NCBI GenBank assembly: GCA_033085395.1
Contig: JANQBS010000094.1
Coordinates: 62,001 to 126,000 of the forward strand
Direction: 5' to 3'
Origin: Xanthoparmelia taractica
Taxonomy: Eukaryota; Ascomycota; Lecanoromycetes; Lecanorales; Parmeliaceae
DNA length: 64,000 nucleotides
Part shown: piece after piece, positions 12,430 to 22,475 of the stretch
Numbering within the stretch: position 1 is the stretch's first letter
Layout: every line of letters begins with the position of its first letter
The notes under the pieces: generated by a model
What the model saw: the letters and a program-made list of their open reading frames with translations, nothing else
What the model was told of the DNA's origin: nothing
Databases searched by the model: none
Program-made: the position numbers and the translations under genes

Positions 12430-14023
12430 TCACGGCCCTTCGCGCGTGAAGTTGGTCGTAAGCAGGTTTGTGTTCCCCGGGAGGATATACTCCTTGAATT
12501 TGGGTAAATTCTTGATAACCGCATCGGGCAAATGCAACGTATCCTTGACCACCTGCGGCGGCGTCAAACCGAGCCACTGCGCGACCGAAACATCTGCGCC
12601 GTGGTTAAAAGAACAAGGTCAGCTTAGCCGTAACCTACATCAAGCCACAAATGGTAGATACGTACCACTAAAACGCGACGACTGCAAGACCTCCAAAAAG
12701 ACGACATCGACATCACCCACGTTCTCAATATAATGGCTGTCCGGATACGGGACATACCCCACATCACCCTCTGTAAAATCAAACGTCCTCGAGGCCGACG
12801 GAGCGGAAAAGACAGTCATGCGCGCGCTGCCGGCGATGAAGAAATTCCACTCGTCGCTCGTAGGGTGCCAGTGGATCTCGCGCATGGCACCGGGCTTGAT
12901 CGTAACGAGCGCGGCGCTAAAGTTATACGCGATGGGGAAAGTGGACGGGTCGATAATCTTGATGGAGCCGCCCGGGACCACGTACGGCTGCTGCTGCGAG
13001 AAATGGTAGGTGTAGGAGACGTCTTTCGCGATGCTGCCGCCGGGGCCCGTGATGTTTTGTGCCGAGAGGTTGCGGGGCGCCGGTGTGCCGGGGAAGATGT
13101 AGAGTTCCTTCTGCGGCGTGTCTTTGAACGCCGAGACGTCGGTCCGGAGGTCCTTGGCCAGGACGGACTTTGGGATGCGCAGAAAGAGCTCGCTGGCGAG
13201 AAAAGTGTTCTCTTCGGAGAAGGTGCCGGAGTCGAAGACTAGCAGAAACTCTGTACCTTCCGCAAGGGCTTGGATAGTGTGGGGTAGTCCAGCAGGGAAG
13301 AACCAAACATCTCCTGCGTTTAGATCGTCATAGGTAGTCTGGCCAGCGTCATTGACGGCTCCGACCCTTGCGCTACCGTTGAAGATGTAGGCCCATTCAT
13401 TGGCTTGGTGCCAGTGGAGTTCACGGTAAGCGTATGGAGACAGCTTCATGTCTACACCAGCCATGCGAGAGGCCGCTGGGAGATCGCCGACGTTCTGCTG
13501 ACGTGCGAATCCGGATCCGTTCAGTCCAGCGCGGTTGTAGCTCAGCCCTAGTGGCCAGTGGAGGTTGTCAACATCTCCAGCATCTGTACTCGGTGGAGCA
13601 TAGGAATCAGGATTCAATTTTTCGTAGATCATGTTGCCTGCAATAACGTAAGCCGAAAATCTCGATTTGATTCCGACAACTTTTTATACGTGGCCCAGGG
13701 TCCGTTCCTCCCCCGCTGCCTCGAATCGGTTGAGGGTTTTTAGCTTCCTCGAGATTCAGGTACAAGCCCAGGTCGGCATCGGCAGTCTGACCTGGGACAA
13801 GACCATGGTTCGTAACGACAGCGGAGTCTGCTGGGTCGACAGGGTTGCCATTGGGACCTAGAAACTCCTCCGAACCATAGACAGAGCCAGAACTACCTGG
13901 CGGACCAATAATCTGACCACTAGGTACAGATAGAGGCAAAACAGCTCCGGCAGGAGCAGCAGCTATCACTGGTACAAGTGTGGCTATCAAGCAAGTACCG
14001 AAGAGCTCTGCCTTTCGATGCAT
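12430..14023 (-). CDS. Secreted bicupin oxalate decarboxylase
   Basis: Splits oxalate to formate and CO2 at Mn sites, outside the cell. Three exons (14023-13690, 13637-12666, 12593-12430) give 489 residues, the usual fungal length. There is an N-terminal signal peptide (MHRKAELF, then a hydrophobic run to about residue 27). Cupin 1 has ELHWHQANEW (about residue 183) and the distal His in GLPHTI. Cupin 2 has EIHWHPTSDEW (about residue 364) and PDSHYIENVG. So both domains keep the three His and one Glu that bind metal. The segment SEENTF (about residue 250) matches the active-site lid that distinguishes decarboxylase from oxidase forms. Introns are 48 and 72 nt, and the junctions read PRNMIYEKL and RFSDVSVAQW. 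Several N-glycosylation sequons (NGS, NLS, NFS) fit secretion. The transposon nest begins 1.7 kb upstream. Confidence 0.93.
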
Positions 14024-15736
14024 GATTGTGTTTCCGGATGAGACTATTGAACCTCTAAATCAAGAACACCAACGATTGAACAAACAGTTGACGGGGGCTA
14101 GACTTGGTCAATATATACTCCACTCTCAGCACTGTCCTGCAAACGATACGTGACCGGCAAACAGCCTGCTAGAAACGCAGATCTGTTTCAGTTAACATTT
14201 GTCTCCATCGGTGATTTATGAGCCAATAGCAAGCCCATGTCTACATTGACAAGCCGGCTGTAGACCTTCCGTAGGCTACCAACATCCTTCTGGGAACAAC
14301 GCAAACCAGATCTGCATCAGCTGAAAACAAATGCAACGTACCAAGACAAGAGAATATTTTCTCTCATCCATCAGAAGCTAACGGAGGCGTTGTAGCACTT
14401 TCATCAGCTCTATAAAATCGTGTCCAAGTCGTTGCCATCCGTAATACCCTGGAAGATTCCTCCAGATGGAGAAGCGGGAGTCTAGGAAAGTGGGGTTTGA
14501 CGAATGGATATTGTCGGATCGATTTCGTGAAACATGTTGACGTCCTTGATAGTATACCGAAGAACATCAGTGCCGGTGTTTGGAAGGGGGACCCGACATA
14601 AGAAGGGCGGTCAAAGGATACCGGAGGACATGGTAAGCGGCCGCTCTTGATCGATTTGATCCGCATTATTCCCTTGCATGTTGATCAAAAACAAGATAGC
14701 ATAATCGCACAGGTATAGATGGTGACGATAGCGAAGATGGTGACAATTGTCCCATGGTGGTTGGATGGTGGCCTGTGATAGCCGCCGGGTCCCAGCTCAC
14801 CGGGAGTGAAGAAAAATTAGAAAGGTCCGAGCTCGCATATGCCGAACTATCCGGCCCTTTCAGCCAGGCTCGTGCGCGGGAATAAGAGAGATCGACACAG
14901 TCGCCCCTTGCAAGACTGGCCGGAGCATTTAGGGATTAGGCGACTAGAAGTTTGGGGGCTCAGGGTCAGATACTCGTCGTATAGATGGAGAGCTCGATTC
15001 GAAGTACTCGGCTCCAAAGCTTGTACCGGAAATACAGAGGTCGGCATCGACAATCGCCCTGCGCGAAAACTGCCCTCGTGCCTGAAGATGCGCTTAGGAC
15101 TGCTATCAACATAGAACGAGATGCTCATCAGGCTTCTCAGAATAACTTCAACTTTATTTTACCTCGTATGCGCTCGCGAGAGATTGCCGGATAATTCTAG
15201 AGGTTTCGGCTTTAGACTCACCTCCGCTGGACATTTGGTGCCGAATTCTTTCACCTCTACGTGGTCCGCCGACGGATCGCCATCTGTCCATATATCAGTC
15301 GGAGATACAGAGCGTCTGCACCAAACGTCCACCGGGTCAGTTTCTAGGCCCCAGGGGCCCAGCGTGGGATAAGATAGCCTGGACTCTGCACTATTGACGC
15401 GGTGTGCCTAAGCACCTGGTCTCTAATGCAGTATGATGCATTGGAAAGCGTACCTCGGCAACTGCGGCAGCGTCGTCGGCATCTGCCTCGACCCGTCGAT
15501 ACATGCGCTTCAATTAGGGGGAAGGCAGAATCTATGTGTGAGGTGAGTGGGATGGCGGATGAGACTTGAAGGTTAAGATATATATAGTCTGTATTGCCGC
15601 TCTACCAAAGAGCATCAAGTTCCGCGACGAATACGCGTGCGAGTCATTTATAAACAAACTCGAGTCGAGAGTGTCCGAAAGGCGATGGTGTTTCCAGCAG
15701 CAGGGAAAGCGTCAGTTCAAACACTACTTCGTGCTT
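14024..15736. other. Oxalate decarboxylase upstream region; no gene seen
   Basis: Contains the promoter of the minus-strand decarboxylase. Only short open frames without recognisable features occur (14364-14666, 14839-15128). Base composition is ordinary up to the edge of the LTR element at 15742, where the sequence turns abruptly AT-rich. Confidence 0.5.
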
Positions 15737-15741
15737 CCTCA

Positions 15742-15873
15742 TGTTGAATAACTAGGCCTAGAACGACTTGATTGAGTACTCTAGGGAGTTAACCTAGCTA
15801 GGAACTACTGGAGAGAAGATATCTAGTGCCAAGACCACTAGTGTGATAGGGCTAAATACCTCTATTTTCAACC
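15742..15873 (-). repeat. Left LTR (3' LTR of the minus-strand Copia element)
   Basis: 132 bp, matching the right LTR over its length with 11 differences that are all C/T or G/A. Only the final base differs by transversion: the left copy ends in CC where CA is expected. The outer 110 bp keep more C and G than the right copy; the inner 25 bp keep fewer. Confidence 0.9.
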
Positions 15874-16357
15874 ACCCCCCGTCAATCAGATTCTATTTAC
15901 TATTATCACAATTATCACATTTAATTAAATTATATATTAACTATATCGAAGATTTAATTAGATATTAAATAACTTCTAACGTTATTCTAGAAGTCTCTAT
16001 AACTTTTAATAATAGATTATAAACTCTTAAGCTAACGCGATATAGAGATATCTTAATTTATTAACTTAATCGAAATAATCATATAGAACTTCTATCGATA
16101 AGTCTAATAATATTTCTAAACGAGTTGAATTATTAAGACTCTTGAAGACGAGTATATTAAAGATCTCACTTCCTCTACTGTAGAGTCTCTTTTCCTAATA
16201 AGTTATTCGCATATTTATAAGTTTAAGAAATTTATTGAATTTCTATTTAATTAGCGACTTAGTGAGTTTATTAGCAATTATCTTATTAGTTAAGACGTAG
16301 TTCACACTAATCTTCTTATACTTCTAAAGCTCTTTAACGTAGTAATAGATCATATTT

Positions 16358-16621
16358 ACGGGTCGAAAAGGTGTGGTATCTATTAAACATAGTCGTTTTC
16401 AACTTTTTTTAAAAAATTATATCTTTTTAATCTTTTTATAGAATTTTATAATTATATAAGCGTTCGCTTAAGCTTTTTACGTATTTTTAGAATATAAAAA
16501 AATATTATATAATATATTTATTAAAAACCCAATGGGAGTATGGGATATTCTATATCTTTCGATATAATATTCGAAAAACTAGTCCCATACCATTAAATAT
16601 ACCACACCTTTCCGACCCGTA
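16358..16621 (+). mobile_element. Nested terminal-inverted-repeat element, copy A
   Basis: 264 bp including its terminal TA, with inverted ends containing CGGGTCGGAAAGGTGTGG (the left end has one G-to-A change). The terminal TA at each end would be the target duplication of a Tc1/mariner-like element. It has no coding capacity. It matches copy B in the opposite orientation, apart from about a dozen bases missing in a poly-T stretch and a few transitions. Confidence 0.85.
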
Positions 16622-16980
16622 ATCGATCTACTTTAACTCTAAGTTCTTAATAGTCATCAGGATAAATATAGCTTATATTATATTTATTCGAACGATAAGA
16701 GCGAAGGTTTTATTATAGTTAATCTTATCTTAAACTTCTAAATAATATTATTCTCATTATATTTAACGTTAAATATTTATTTATAAGTTATTATATTAGC
16801 TTCATTAGACGGGACTTTAGTAATCTATATATTATTTTCTTTTAATTGTAAGATCTTATTCTTAATAGTTTAAAATTATTCTCGACTCTATATTAAGTAA
16901 CTAATAACTTCTTTATACGTATTTAAAATAGAAATAATCACTAAGTCTTTTTTATCTTTCTTAATTTTCATAGTCTTCAT

Positions 16981-17256
16981 TACGAGTCGGAAAGGTGTGG
17001 TATATTTGATGGTATGGAACTAGTTTTTCGAATACCATATCGAAAGATATAGAATATCCCATACTCCCATTGGGTTTTTAATAAATATATTATATAATAT
17101 TTTTTTATATTCTAAAAATACGTAAAAAGCTTAAGCGAACGCTTATATAATTATAAAATTCTATAAAAAGATTAAAAAGATATAATTTTTTAAAAAAAGT
17201 TAAAAAAAAGTTGAAAACGACTATGTTTAATAGATACCACACCTTTCCGACCCGTA
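16981..17256 (-). mobile_element. Nested terminal-inverted-repeat element, copy B (inverted)
   Basis: 276 bp, the reverse complement of copy A, with the same inverted ends flanked by TA. Together with copy A and the 359-bp spacer it forms a long imperfect palindrome. Its outer end reads ACGAGTCGG where copy A reads ACGGGTCG, a G-to-A type difference. Confidence 0.85.
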
Positions 17257-17424
17257 GTTCTAACGCGTTATTAAATTTAATAGTCTTTAACTTCCTCTTA
17301 ATTTAAAGCTTCACATTAATCTTTTATACGTTTAACTCTATTAAAATTAACTTTCTATTCTTTAAATAAATTCTTTAATACTTTTTAAAGTAATTATCTA
17401 CGATTTCTAAAAACGTAGTGTTAT

Positions 17425-17560
17425 TAATTAGACTCTTTGAAAACGGGTTATATATATTAATTGAAATTAGGTTTAAAATCTTATTCTTTCTTGAAGTCAC
17501 TACACGAGTAATTATCTTCTTTATCTTCTTAATTGCATATATCTTATAGAATTCTTCGCT
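17425..17560 (-). pseudogene. Remnant of Copia pre-integrase region
   Basis: The minus-strand text contains YAIKKIKKIITRVVTSRKNK followed shortly by NIYNPFSKSL. This resembles the Cys-rich end of the pre-integrase domain and the start of the integrase core (DICGPF-like), after C-to-T damage on either strand. Two nested elements and the left LTR follow soon after, so most of the integrase core and the reverse transcriptase appear to be missing. Confidence 0.5.
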
Positions 17561-18269
17561 AACTATAATAATTAAATTTCTTTCTTTAGTTAAACTTCGC
17601 TAGCGTTATTAACTAAGACTTAATTAATAAGCGTAAATTATTTAATATTTACTTATGCTAACTTAAGAACTCGCTATTATATTTAATCTCGTTGCACTAA
17701 TTTATTAAGAAATTAACTTAATATTCAAGAGAGCACGTATACTTCTTTCTTATAATCCGCTTTTAGGAGATTTACGTTATCTACTTAAAAATAGATTAAA
17801 TTAATATCAAATCTATTTATTAGGCCCAATATATATAATCTTCTATATAATAGTAGATTAACACCGAGTTTAGATATATAATATACTTGCTAAATAGACA
17901 CTACTCTTCCTAATCGACTTCGTAGAATAATTATTCTCATATAATCTATATATAACACCTCTTCCTTAATCTTAATAATATATCTCTTTATTCGAGTGAA
18001 AGAATCACTAAAAAGATTAAGTTTATTAATTATATAAGATAACGCGCCGATATTAGCAATTCACGAGAGGGAGTTTAGCTTATTTATAGCTTTCTAAATA
18101 ATATAAGTAATAGCATCATTTTTATTATTAGTGATATTTGATACTAAGTCTAATTTAGCTTTATACGCCCTTTAAAGTTTCTTATTATTCTTCTTAAAGT
18201 GCTCAACGAATATAATCTTCTTTCTAAACTTCTTCTCTTTTAATATATAAATTAATTTCTTTATCGTCT

Positions 18270-18330
18270 TAAAAGCTTCGTAATCTTAAATCTTATAATC
18301 TTTTTTATTATATATATAATATCGGGGCTT
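18270..18330 (-). pseudogene. Remnant of Copia gag zinc knuckle
   Basis: On the minus strand the text reads RYYIYNKKDYKI, a stop, then DYEAFK. Every departure from a CCHC knuckle (Cys to Tyr, Gly to Asp, His to Tyr, Arg to stop) is explained by one C-to-T or G-to-A change. It lies about 1 kb from the primer-binding site, the usual place for this domain. Confidence 0.6.
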
Positions 18331-19240
18331 ACGAGTTAATAAAGTAAACGAACGATATAAGATCTTTGATCTTTATTTATTAAAGAAGCGATTTTAACGT
18401 TCTCTATTTAATTATTAACGATAAGTTTATAATTAGCGAATATATATTTCTAACTTATTTGTAATCTTTATCGAATCTTTAATCTCTTATAATATACGAA
18501 GAACTTTATTCGCGTCTTTCTCTTTATTTAACTTTAAGATAATTATCGTAATATTATATTCGAATAATAAAAAATTATAGAGTCGATAAAGAAGTTCTTT
18601 AGTATCGTAGACCTTAGTTAAAGTTAACTTAATCGCTAGAATATTATAACGAATCTTATAAAGCGTAGCTTACGTATTTTAAACTATTTATTTCTTTTTC
18701 TTTTAATAGTTAATGAATTCTTTCTACTTATTTGCAATAACTTACTTTCTAATATTCTTATACTTTCTTACTAGAGTATCTTATTAATTCTTCGCTATTA
18801 ATTAATCGATAATTAACGTTATATTAATTATATTCGTTTTAATTAGAAAGAGTTCTTTTACTAGCTTATTAAGCTTATTATAATCGACTCTTTTATCAAG
18901 AAATAATACTATATATATTACTTTTATCTATTTCAAGACGTAGATCTCTTCTTTAACTTACAATTTAATCTTTATTAAGACGAATTATTTTTCGTAGTTA
19001 TTCGAGTTAAGAACGAGAATCTTTAACTTATAAATATTCTTTATTACGTTCTTTCGTAGAGTAATAATAATATAAGTTTATAAGTGCTATTACAGATAGA
19101 CTATAGGTGTATATTAATAGTATAATGCTATTATAAATAGACTTAATATAGTACTCTTATAAAAAGACTTCTTTTTATTATCGATAGACTATAGATAGCG
19201 ATAGCGACGTGTAGGAGGTACTAATAGGCGATAGCATTAC

Positions 19241-19253
19241 CGGGCTTATAATC
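19241..19253 (-). other. Primer-binding site matching the initiator tRNA-Met anticodon arm
   Basis: The plus strand reads CGGGCTTATAATC immediately inside the right LTR. The initiator tRNA-Met anticodon stem-loop reads CGGGCTCATAACC, so there are two differences, both C to T. Copia elements prime from a half-tRNA cut in this arm, and the tRNA-like 3' end abuts the LTR here as expected. Confidence 0.7.
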
Positions 19254-19480
19254 TGTTGAATAATTAGGTCTAAAACGACTTAATTAAGTACTTTAGGGAG
19301 TTAACCTAGCTAGGAATTACTGGAGAGAAAATATCTAGTGCCAAGACCACTAGTGTGATAGGTGTTGGAATTTGGCACTACTCAGCCCTATCGCTTGTAT
19401 GTAGTCAGATTTTTCAGTAGCTACAAACCATCCGTCACCCACATTTGCAACAATAGGGCTGAATGCCCCTATTTTCAACA
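19254..19480 (-). repeat. Right LTR (5' LTR), interrupted by a 90-bp insertion
   Basis: LTR sequence occupies 19254-19362 and 19458-19480. The gap holds an insertion with its own 5-bp duplication. The left LTR lacks this insertion, so it happened after the retrotransposon arrived. Confidence 0.9.
19363..19452. mobile_element. 90-bp solo-LTR-like insertion inside the right LTR
   Basis: Starts TGTTGGAATTTGG and ends TTTGCAACA, so the ends are the inverted pair TGTTG/CAACA typical of LTRs. ATAGG is repeated on both sides (19358-19362 and 19453-19457), while the left LTR has a single ATAGG. This is the footprint of an integrase insertion. It could be a solo LTR of a small retroelement or a small non-autonomous element. 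Confidence 0.75.
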
Positions 19481-19527
19481 CCTCAGACGTCGATGTTAAG
19501 CGTTGACGCCATGAATTGCATCGATCA

Positions 19528-20713
19528 CAACGCGCCCAGTAGTCCGCCTCCAATTCTTGGACTACTATCAGTCCATGAACTAGTCCGGCCATATGCTGGA
19601 CGATTCATGGACCAGTTCATATGCTTGGACGGACGGTCTAAACTAATAGTCTGGTGGTGGATTTTGAATAATTTTAGTGATAGTGTTTTGAATGTATATC
19701 TAATCATGATAGACGTATTTTTAGTAGCAAGCGGAGAAAAAAATCACTTCACCAAGTCTTTTAATTTATTTTTCAACAATCACACCACTAATGACACTCA
19801 GCGATAATGAATCTGGCCTATTAGAGGCCCCTATTATTGCTACGACCCCATTCATTATCGCCGCGAGATCTGTAGCCTCGTTCAAGCCCGTCAATTACAC
19901 GCGCATTAAGGCGACTCGAAAAGATATCATGTCTCCCAAACAGCCCACGAAACGATCCAATCCTCCTACTCAACGATCTTCAAATAATTATACACCACTC
20001 GTTACGATATCAGTTAGAGCTTCAGAATGGAAATATCAAGAGGAGGAATCATCTGAAGACAGCCATGCTGAAATATTAGCGTAAACACCTGATCCGGGAT
20101 CGAGTATCTCTCAAGCATCACAACCCTTATCAGATCCATCCTTATGGCTAGTCTTATCCTCCAAGAGATCTAGAGCTAAGACTTCTACTATTCGTGAGTA
20201 TATCACTCAGCGGGGGACTACACTGTGCTGCAACCGTTGCTTCAAAGTTTATCAACTCAGTGGCGGCACAGGAGCGATCTCACGGCATCTGAAAGAAAAA
20301 TACTCTATTGATCCCACGACTAGTAGTATAGCAGAAAAGAAAAGAAGGAAAGACACAGTAATTGATGTAGCTATTCTTCGAGGGGCTGAAATCAACATCC
20401 AGGCAGAAGAAGAGAGACGAAAGGAACTCATGGGAGCAGGCCTTGATAGACCATTGAGCTTTTGGAGTGTTTGGAGTCATGGTTTCGACTTGGGATCTTT
20501 ACAGAGGAAGACCTATATGCTATCGTTGATATCATGACGAAGGGGGCTATGGAGGCCTTCGAAGACCTGGATGAGGCTCTGGACTATTAGTCCGGACTAG
20601 TCCAGAGTGCTTTGGACGGTCCAGGATCTGGACGGACTGTGGACTATGTGTATAGCTTCATTTTAGACTAGTCTAGGCTTTTGGACGGACTATTTGGACT
20701 ACTGGGCGCGTTG
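19528..20713 (+). mobile_element. Internally deleted hAT-family DNA transposon
   Basis: Bounded by inverted ends CAACGCGCCCAGTAGTCC and flanked by an exact 8-bp duplication ATCGATCA (19520-19527 and 20714-20721), the hallmark of hAT elements. The ends carry many GGAC/GTCC subterminal motifs. Inside is a shortened transposase gene with a BED zinc finger and a C-terminal tail but no room for the catalytic core, so it could move only with help from a full element. It is 1,186 bp long. Its base composition is near normal, unlike the adjoining LTR element. Confidence 0.92.
19791..20590 (+). pseudogene. Broken hAT transposase (BED finger plus C-terminal tail)
   Basis: A frame opens at 19791 and meets one in-frame TAA at 20082-20084. 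It continues in the same frame through a BED-type finger, LCCNRCFKVYQLSGG then RHLKEKY (the last zinc-binding His is Tyr, a one-base change). The frame is lost near 20,450-20,540. A second frame then supplies a clear transposase tail, FTEEDLYAIVDIMTKGAMEA, ending at the stop 20588-20590. The RNase-H-like core with its catalytic acidic residues is absent. The joint between the two frames marks the internal deletion. Confidence 0.75.
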
Positions 20714-20721
20714 ATCGATCA

Positions 20722-21236
20722 TGGGTTGGGACGAGCGCGTTCTAGACTTTTGACCCTCGGGTAGAGCTGCTTTTGTTGGGCTTCCGTGGACTTTGACCCC
20801 CGACTGCCACTTTTTGGTATTCTGCCCACGTTATGACAATCCATGGCCCCAGTCTACTCCCCCGACTTTCCAACAGGACGTTTCGGGAAGGACAAGGACG
20901 TTTGACAGACCCGTTCTGACAGTCTCCCAGAAAATTCATTGTGCATAACGAGCAAGGACCTAATCGACAGTACTCAGTAGATATCATTCAAGCTTTAACC
21001 CGGGCGATTATGGAAAGTTTCATCAGATTGAGATACTGCCAACCTCTGTAAATCAACGAAGGAAAGAACCCAGCACAGCGCAATTTACCTCTCGCAGAGC
21101 ACCCAGTGGCCATAAAAACTCGCTTCTCAAGCTCTTCCAAGGCGCGCAAGCCCGCACATAAACAGCAGCGGGCCGCGGGATTCTTCGGGGCCCCTTGATC
21201 TACTTGACAAGGTCGGCATCCCTGTCTGCAGGCACA
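20722..21236. other. Spacer between the hAT element and the amidohydrolase gene
   Basis: 515 bp holding the 3' flank of the minus-strand amidohydrolase. One short open frame (20742-20987 minus) has no recognisable feature. Confidence 0.5.
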
Positions 21237-22367
21237 TCAATTTTCTCCCTCATATTGCCACAACCTTCGCGGATTATCCACGAAGATCTTCTGGATCAGT
21301 ACTTCATCTTCTTCGCACCACTTTTTACACTGAGCAATGAATGCTGGCACATCGAATTTTCGATACTCTTGCAATGCCTGCCTGTCACCCTGTGGATTAG
21401 CCGCAACGCCCCCCGTATGCGGCCAGTCAGAAGCCCACACCACCTGAGTCGGTGCAGTCCGCAGGATCTCTCGGACGTAAGTATCCATTTCCGGCAACTC
21501 TGCGAATCGATATATGCCGCTCAGCTTGACCCATATTTGCTTCCTGGAGAGCAGATCCATCAACTGAGTGTACCCAGGCTGAAGACGTGGGGCTAAAGTC
21601 TTATCGGGCGTCGCGAGGTGATCTATGACCACTGGCAAACCCAATCTAGGAATTTCGTTGGCTATTTTCTCGATATCTGCGAGACCAACGTGTAGCTGAA
21701 TGGCCCACTTCAAACGGTGTATTCTGTGAGCATACAAGCTCAGTGTTGCTACCAATTCTGCCTCACTCTTGTTCTGAGAAGTGGACTTGAGGTTGATTCT
21801 GATGCCCCTAACTCCCAAGGCATGCATCTCGTCCAGATCCGTGTCTGATATCGTTTTCGGGTCTATGGATACCACGGCGCGCCCTCTACCTTTCAGGTGG
21901 CGGAGAGACTGGAGCAACAGCTCATTGTCGGTGCCATAGACTGAAATGGCTACCAGGCACACATGATCTATGCCAAGCTGATCCTCAAACCTCAGCAGAT
22001 CTTCCAGAGGTGCTTTCTTCGGCCGGAACGCATGATCAGGTGCGAAGGGGAAAGCTTCCTGCGATATGCATTCAGTTCGAAACACGACTGCCTGAGCGGC
22101 ACCACTCACCTCATCAACCACATGCACATGGCTGTCCCATGCACCACGTGGGACTTTGGTAGAGGTTGAACTATTCATAGTGGTCGCTTTCCGAGACCCA
22201 AACGCAAGGAACCTAGTTTTGAAGAGGGCGAGATCAATTGGTTTGTAGGCCTTTTGGGTCAGGCTCGTCTGCAAGCGAGAAGCAAGTGGCCGCATGAAAT
22301 ATCTGACAAGGCAGTGCATTCCGAGAGCATGTGAAAATGGCAGAATGCAGACTCTGGTATGAATCAT
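21237..22367 (-). CDS. Amidohydrolase-2 family hydrolase (LigI-like metal-dependent TIM barrel)
   Basis: Intronless, 376 residues from the first ATG. Motifs of the amidohydrolase_2 barrel appear in order: WDSHVHVV (metal ligands), GVRGIRINLK, WAIQLHVGL, LPVVIDHLATPD, IWVKLSGIYR and VVWASDWPHTGG near the C-terminus with the catalytic Asp. The arrangement is closest to 2-pyrone-4,6-dicarboxylate lactonase-type enzymes that open aromatic-derived lactones. The real substrate cannot be told from sequence. An internal ATG at 22178 (MNSSTSTKVPRGAW) would give a standard-length enzyme; the extra 63 residues are Arg/Leu-rich and could be a mitochondrial targeting peptide. The gene is intact although transposons lie on both sides. 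Confidence 0.88.
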   Translation of the reverse strand: MIHTRVCILPFSHALGMHCLVRYFMRPLASRLQTSLTQKAYKPIDLALFKTRFLAFGSRKATTMNSSTSTKVPRGAWDSHVHVVDEVSGAAQAVVFRTECISQEAFPFAPDHAFRPKKAPLEDLLRFEDQLGIDHVCLVAISVYGTDNELLLQSLRHLKGRGRAVVSIDPKTISDTDLDEMHALGVRGIRINLKSTSQNKSEAELVATLSLYAHRIHRLKWAIQLHVGLADIEKIANEIPRLGLPVVIDHLATPDKTLAPRLQPGYTQLMDLLSRKQIWVKLSGIYRFAELPEMDTYVREILRTAPTQVVWASDWPHTGGVAANPQGDRQALQEYRKFDVPAFIAQCKKWCEEDEVLIQKIFVDNPRRLWQYEGEN

Positions 22368-22475
22368 CGTTGCGGGGTGACTCCCACTACGGCCACACCC
22401 CCACTGCAGCCACTTGACCTTAGATCGACCTTGGTCTAACTGACAATTAAAAAAGATAGGGCTGGGCTAGGGCTA

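Larger units (their letters stand above)
15742..19480 (-). mobile_element. Copia-class LTR retrotransposon, RIP-degraded, with target duplication
   Basis: Two 132-bp direct LTRs (15742-15873 and 19254-19480, the latter split by a 95-bp insertion event) enclose 3.4 kb of extremely AT-rich DNA full of stops. The 5-bp sequence CCTCA flanks the whole unit (15737-15741 and 19481-19485), a clean target-site duplication. LTRs begin TGTTG; the right one ends CAACA. The coding strand is minus: next to the right LTR, 19241-19253 reads as the initiator tRNA-Met anticodon arm with two C-to-T changes. That is the half-tRNA primer-binding site known for Copia elements. Remnants of a gag zinc knuckle and of the pre-integrase region appear in the expected order. 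Reverse transcriptase is not recognisable. The element is short for its class, so deletion as well as mutation is inferred. Confidence 0.9.

Noticed and set aside
12733..13242. Plus-strand open frame of 169 codons
   Set aside because: It lies antisense to the second exon of the oxalate decarboxylase and has no features of its own; it is a by-product of GC-rich codons.
15874..19253. AT-rich block as a centromere core or mitochondrial insertion
   Set aside because: LTRs and a 5-bp duplication bound it exactly, and retroelement remnants lie inside in the expected order.
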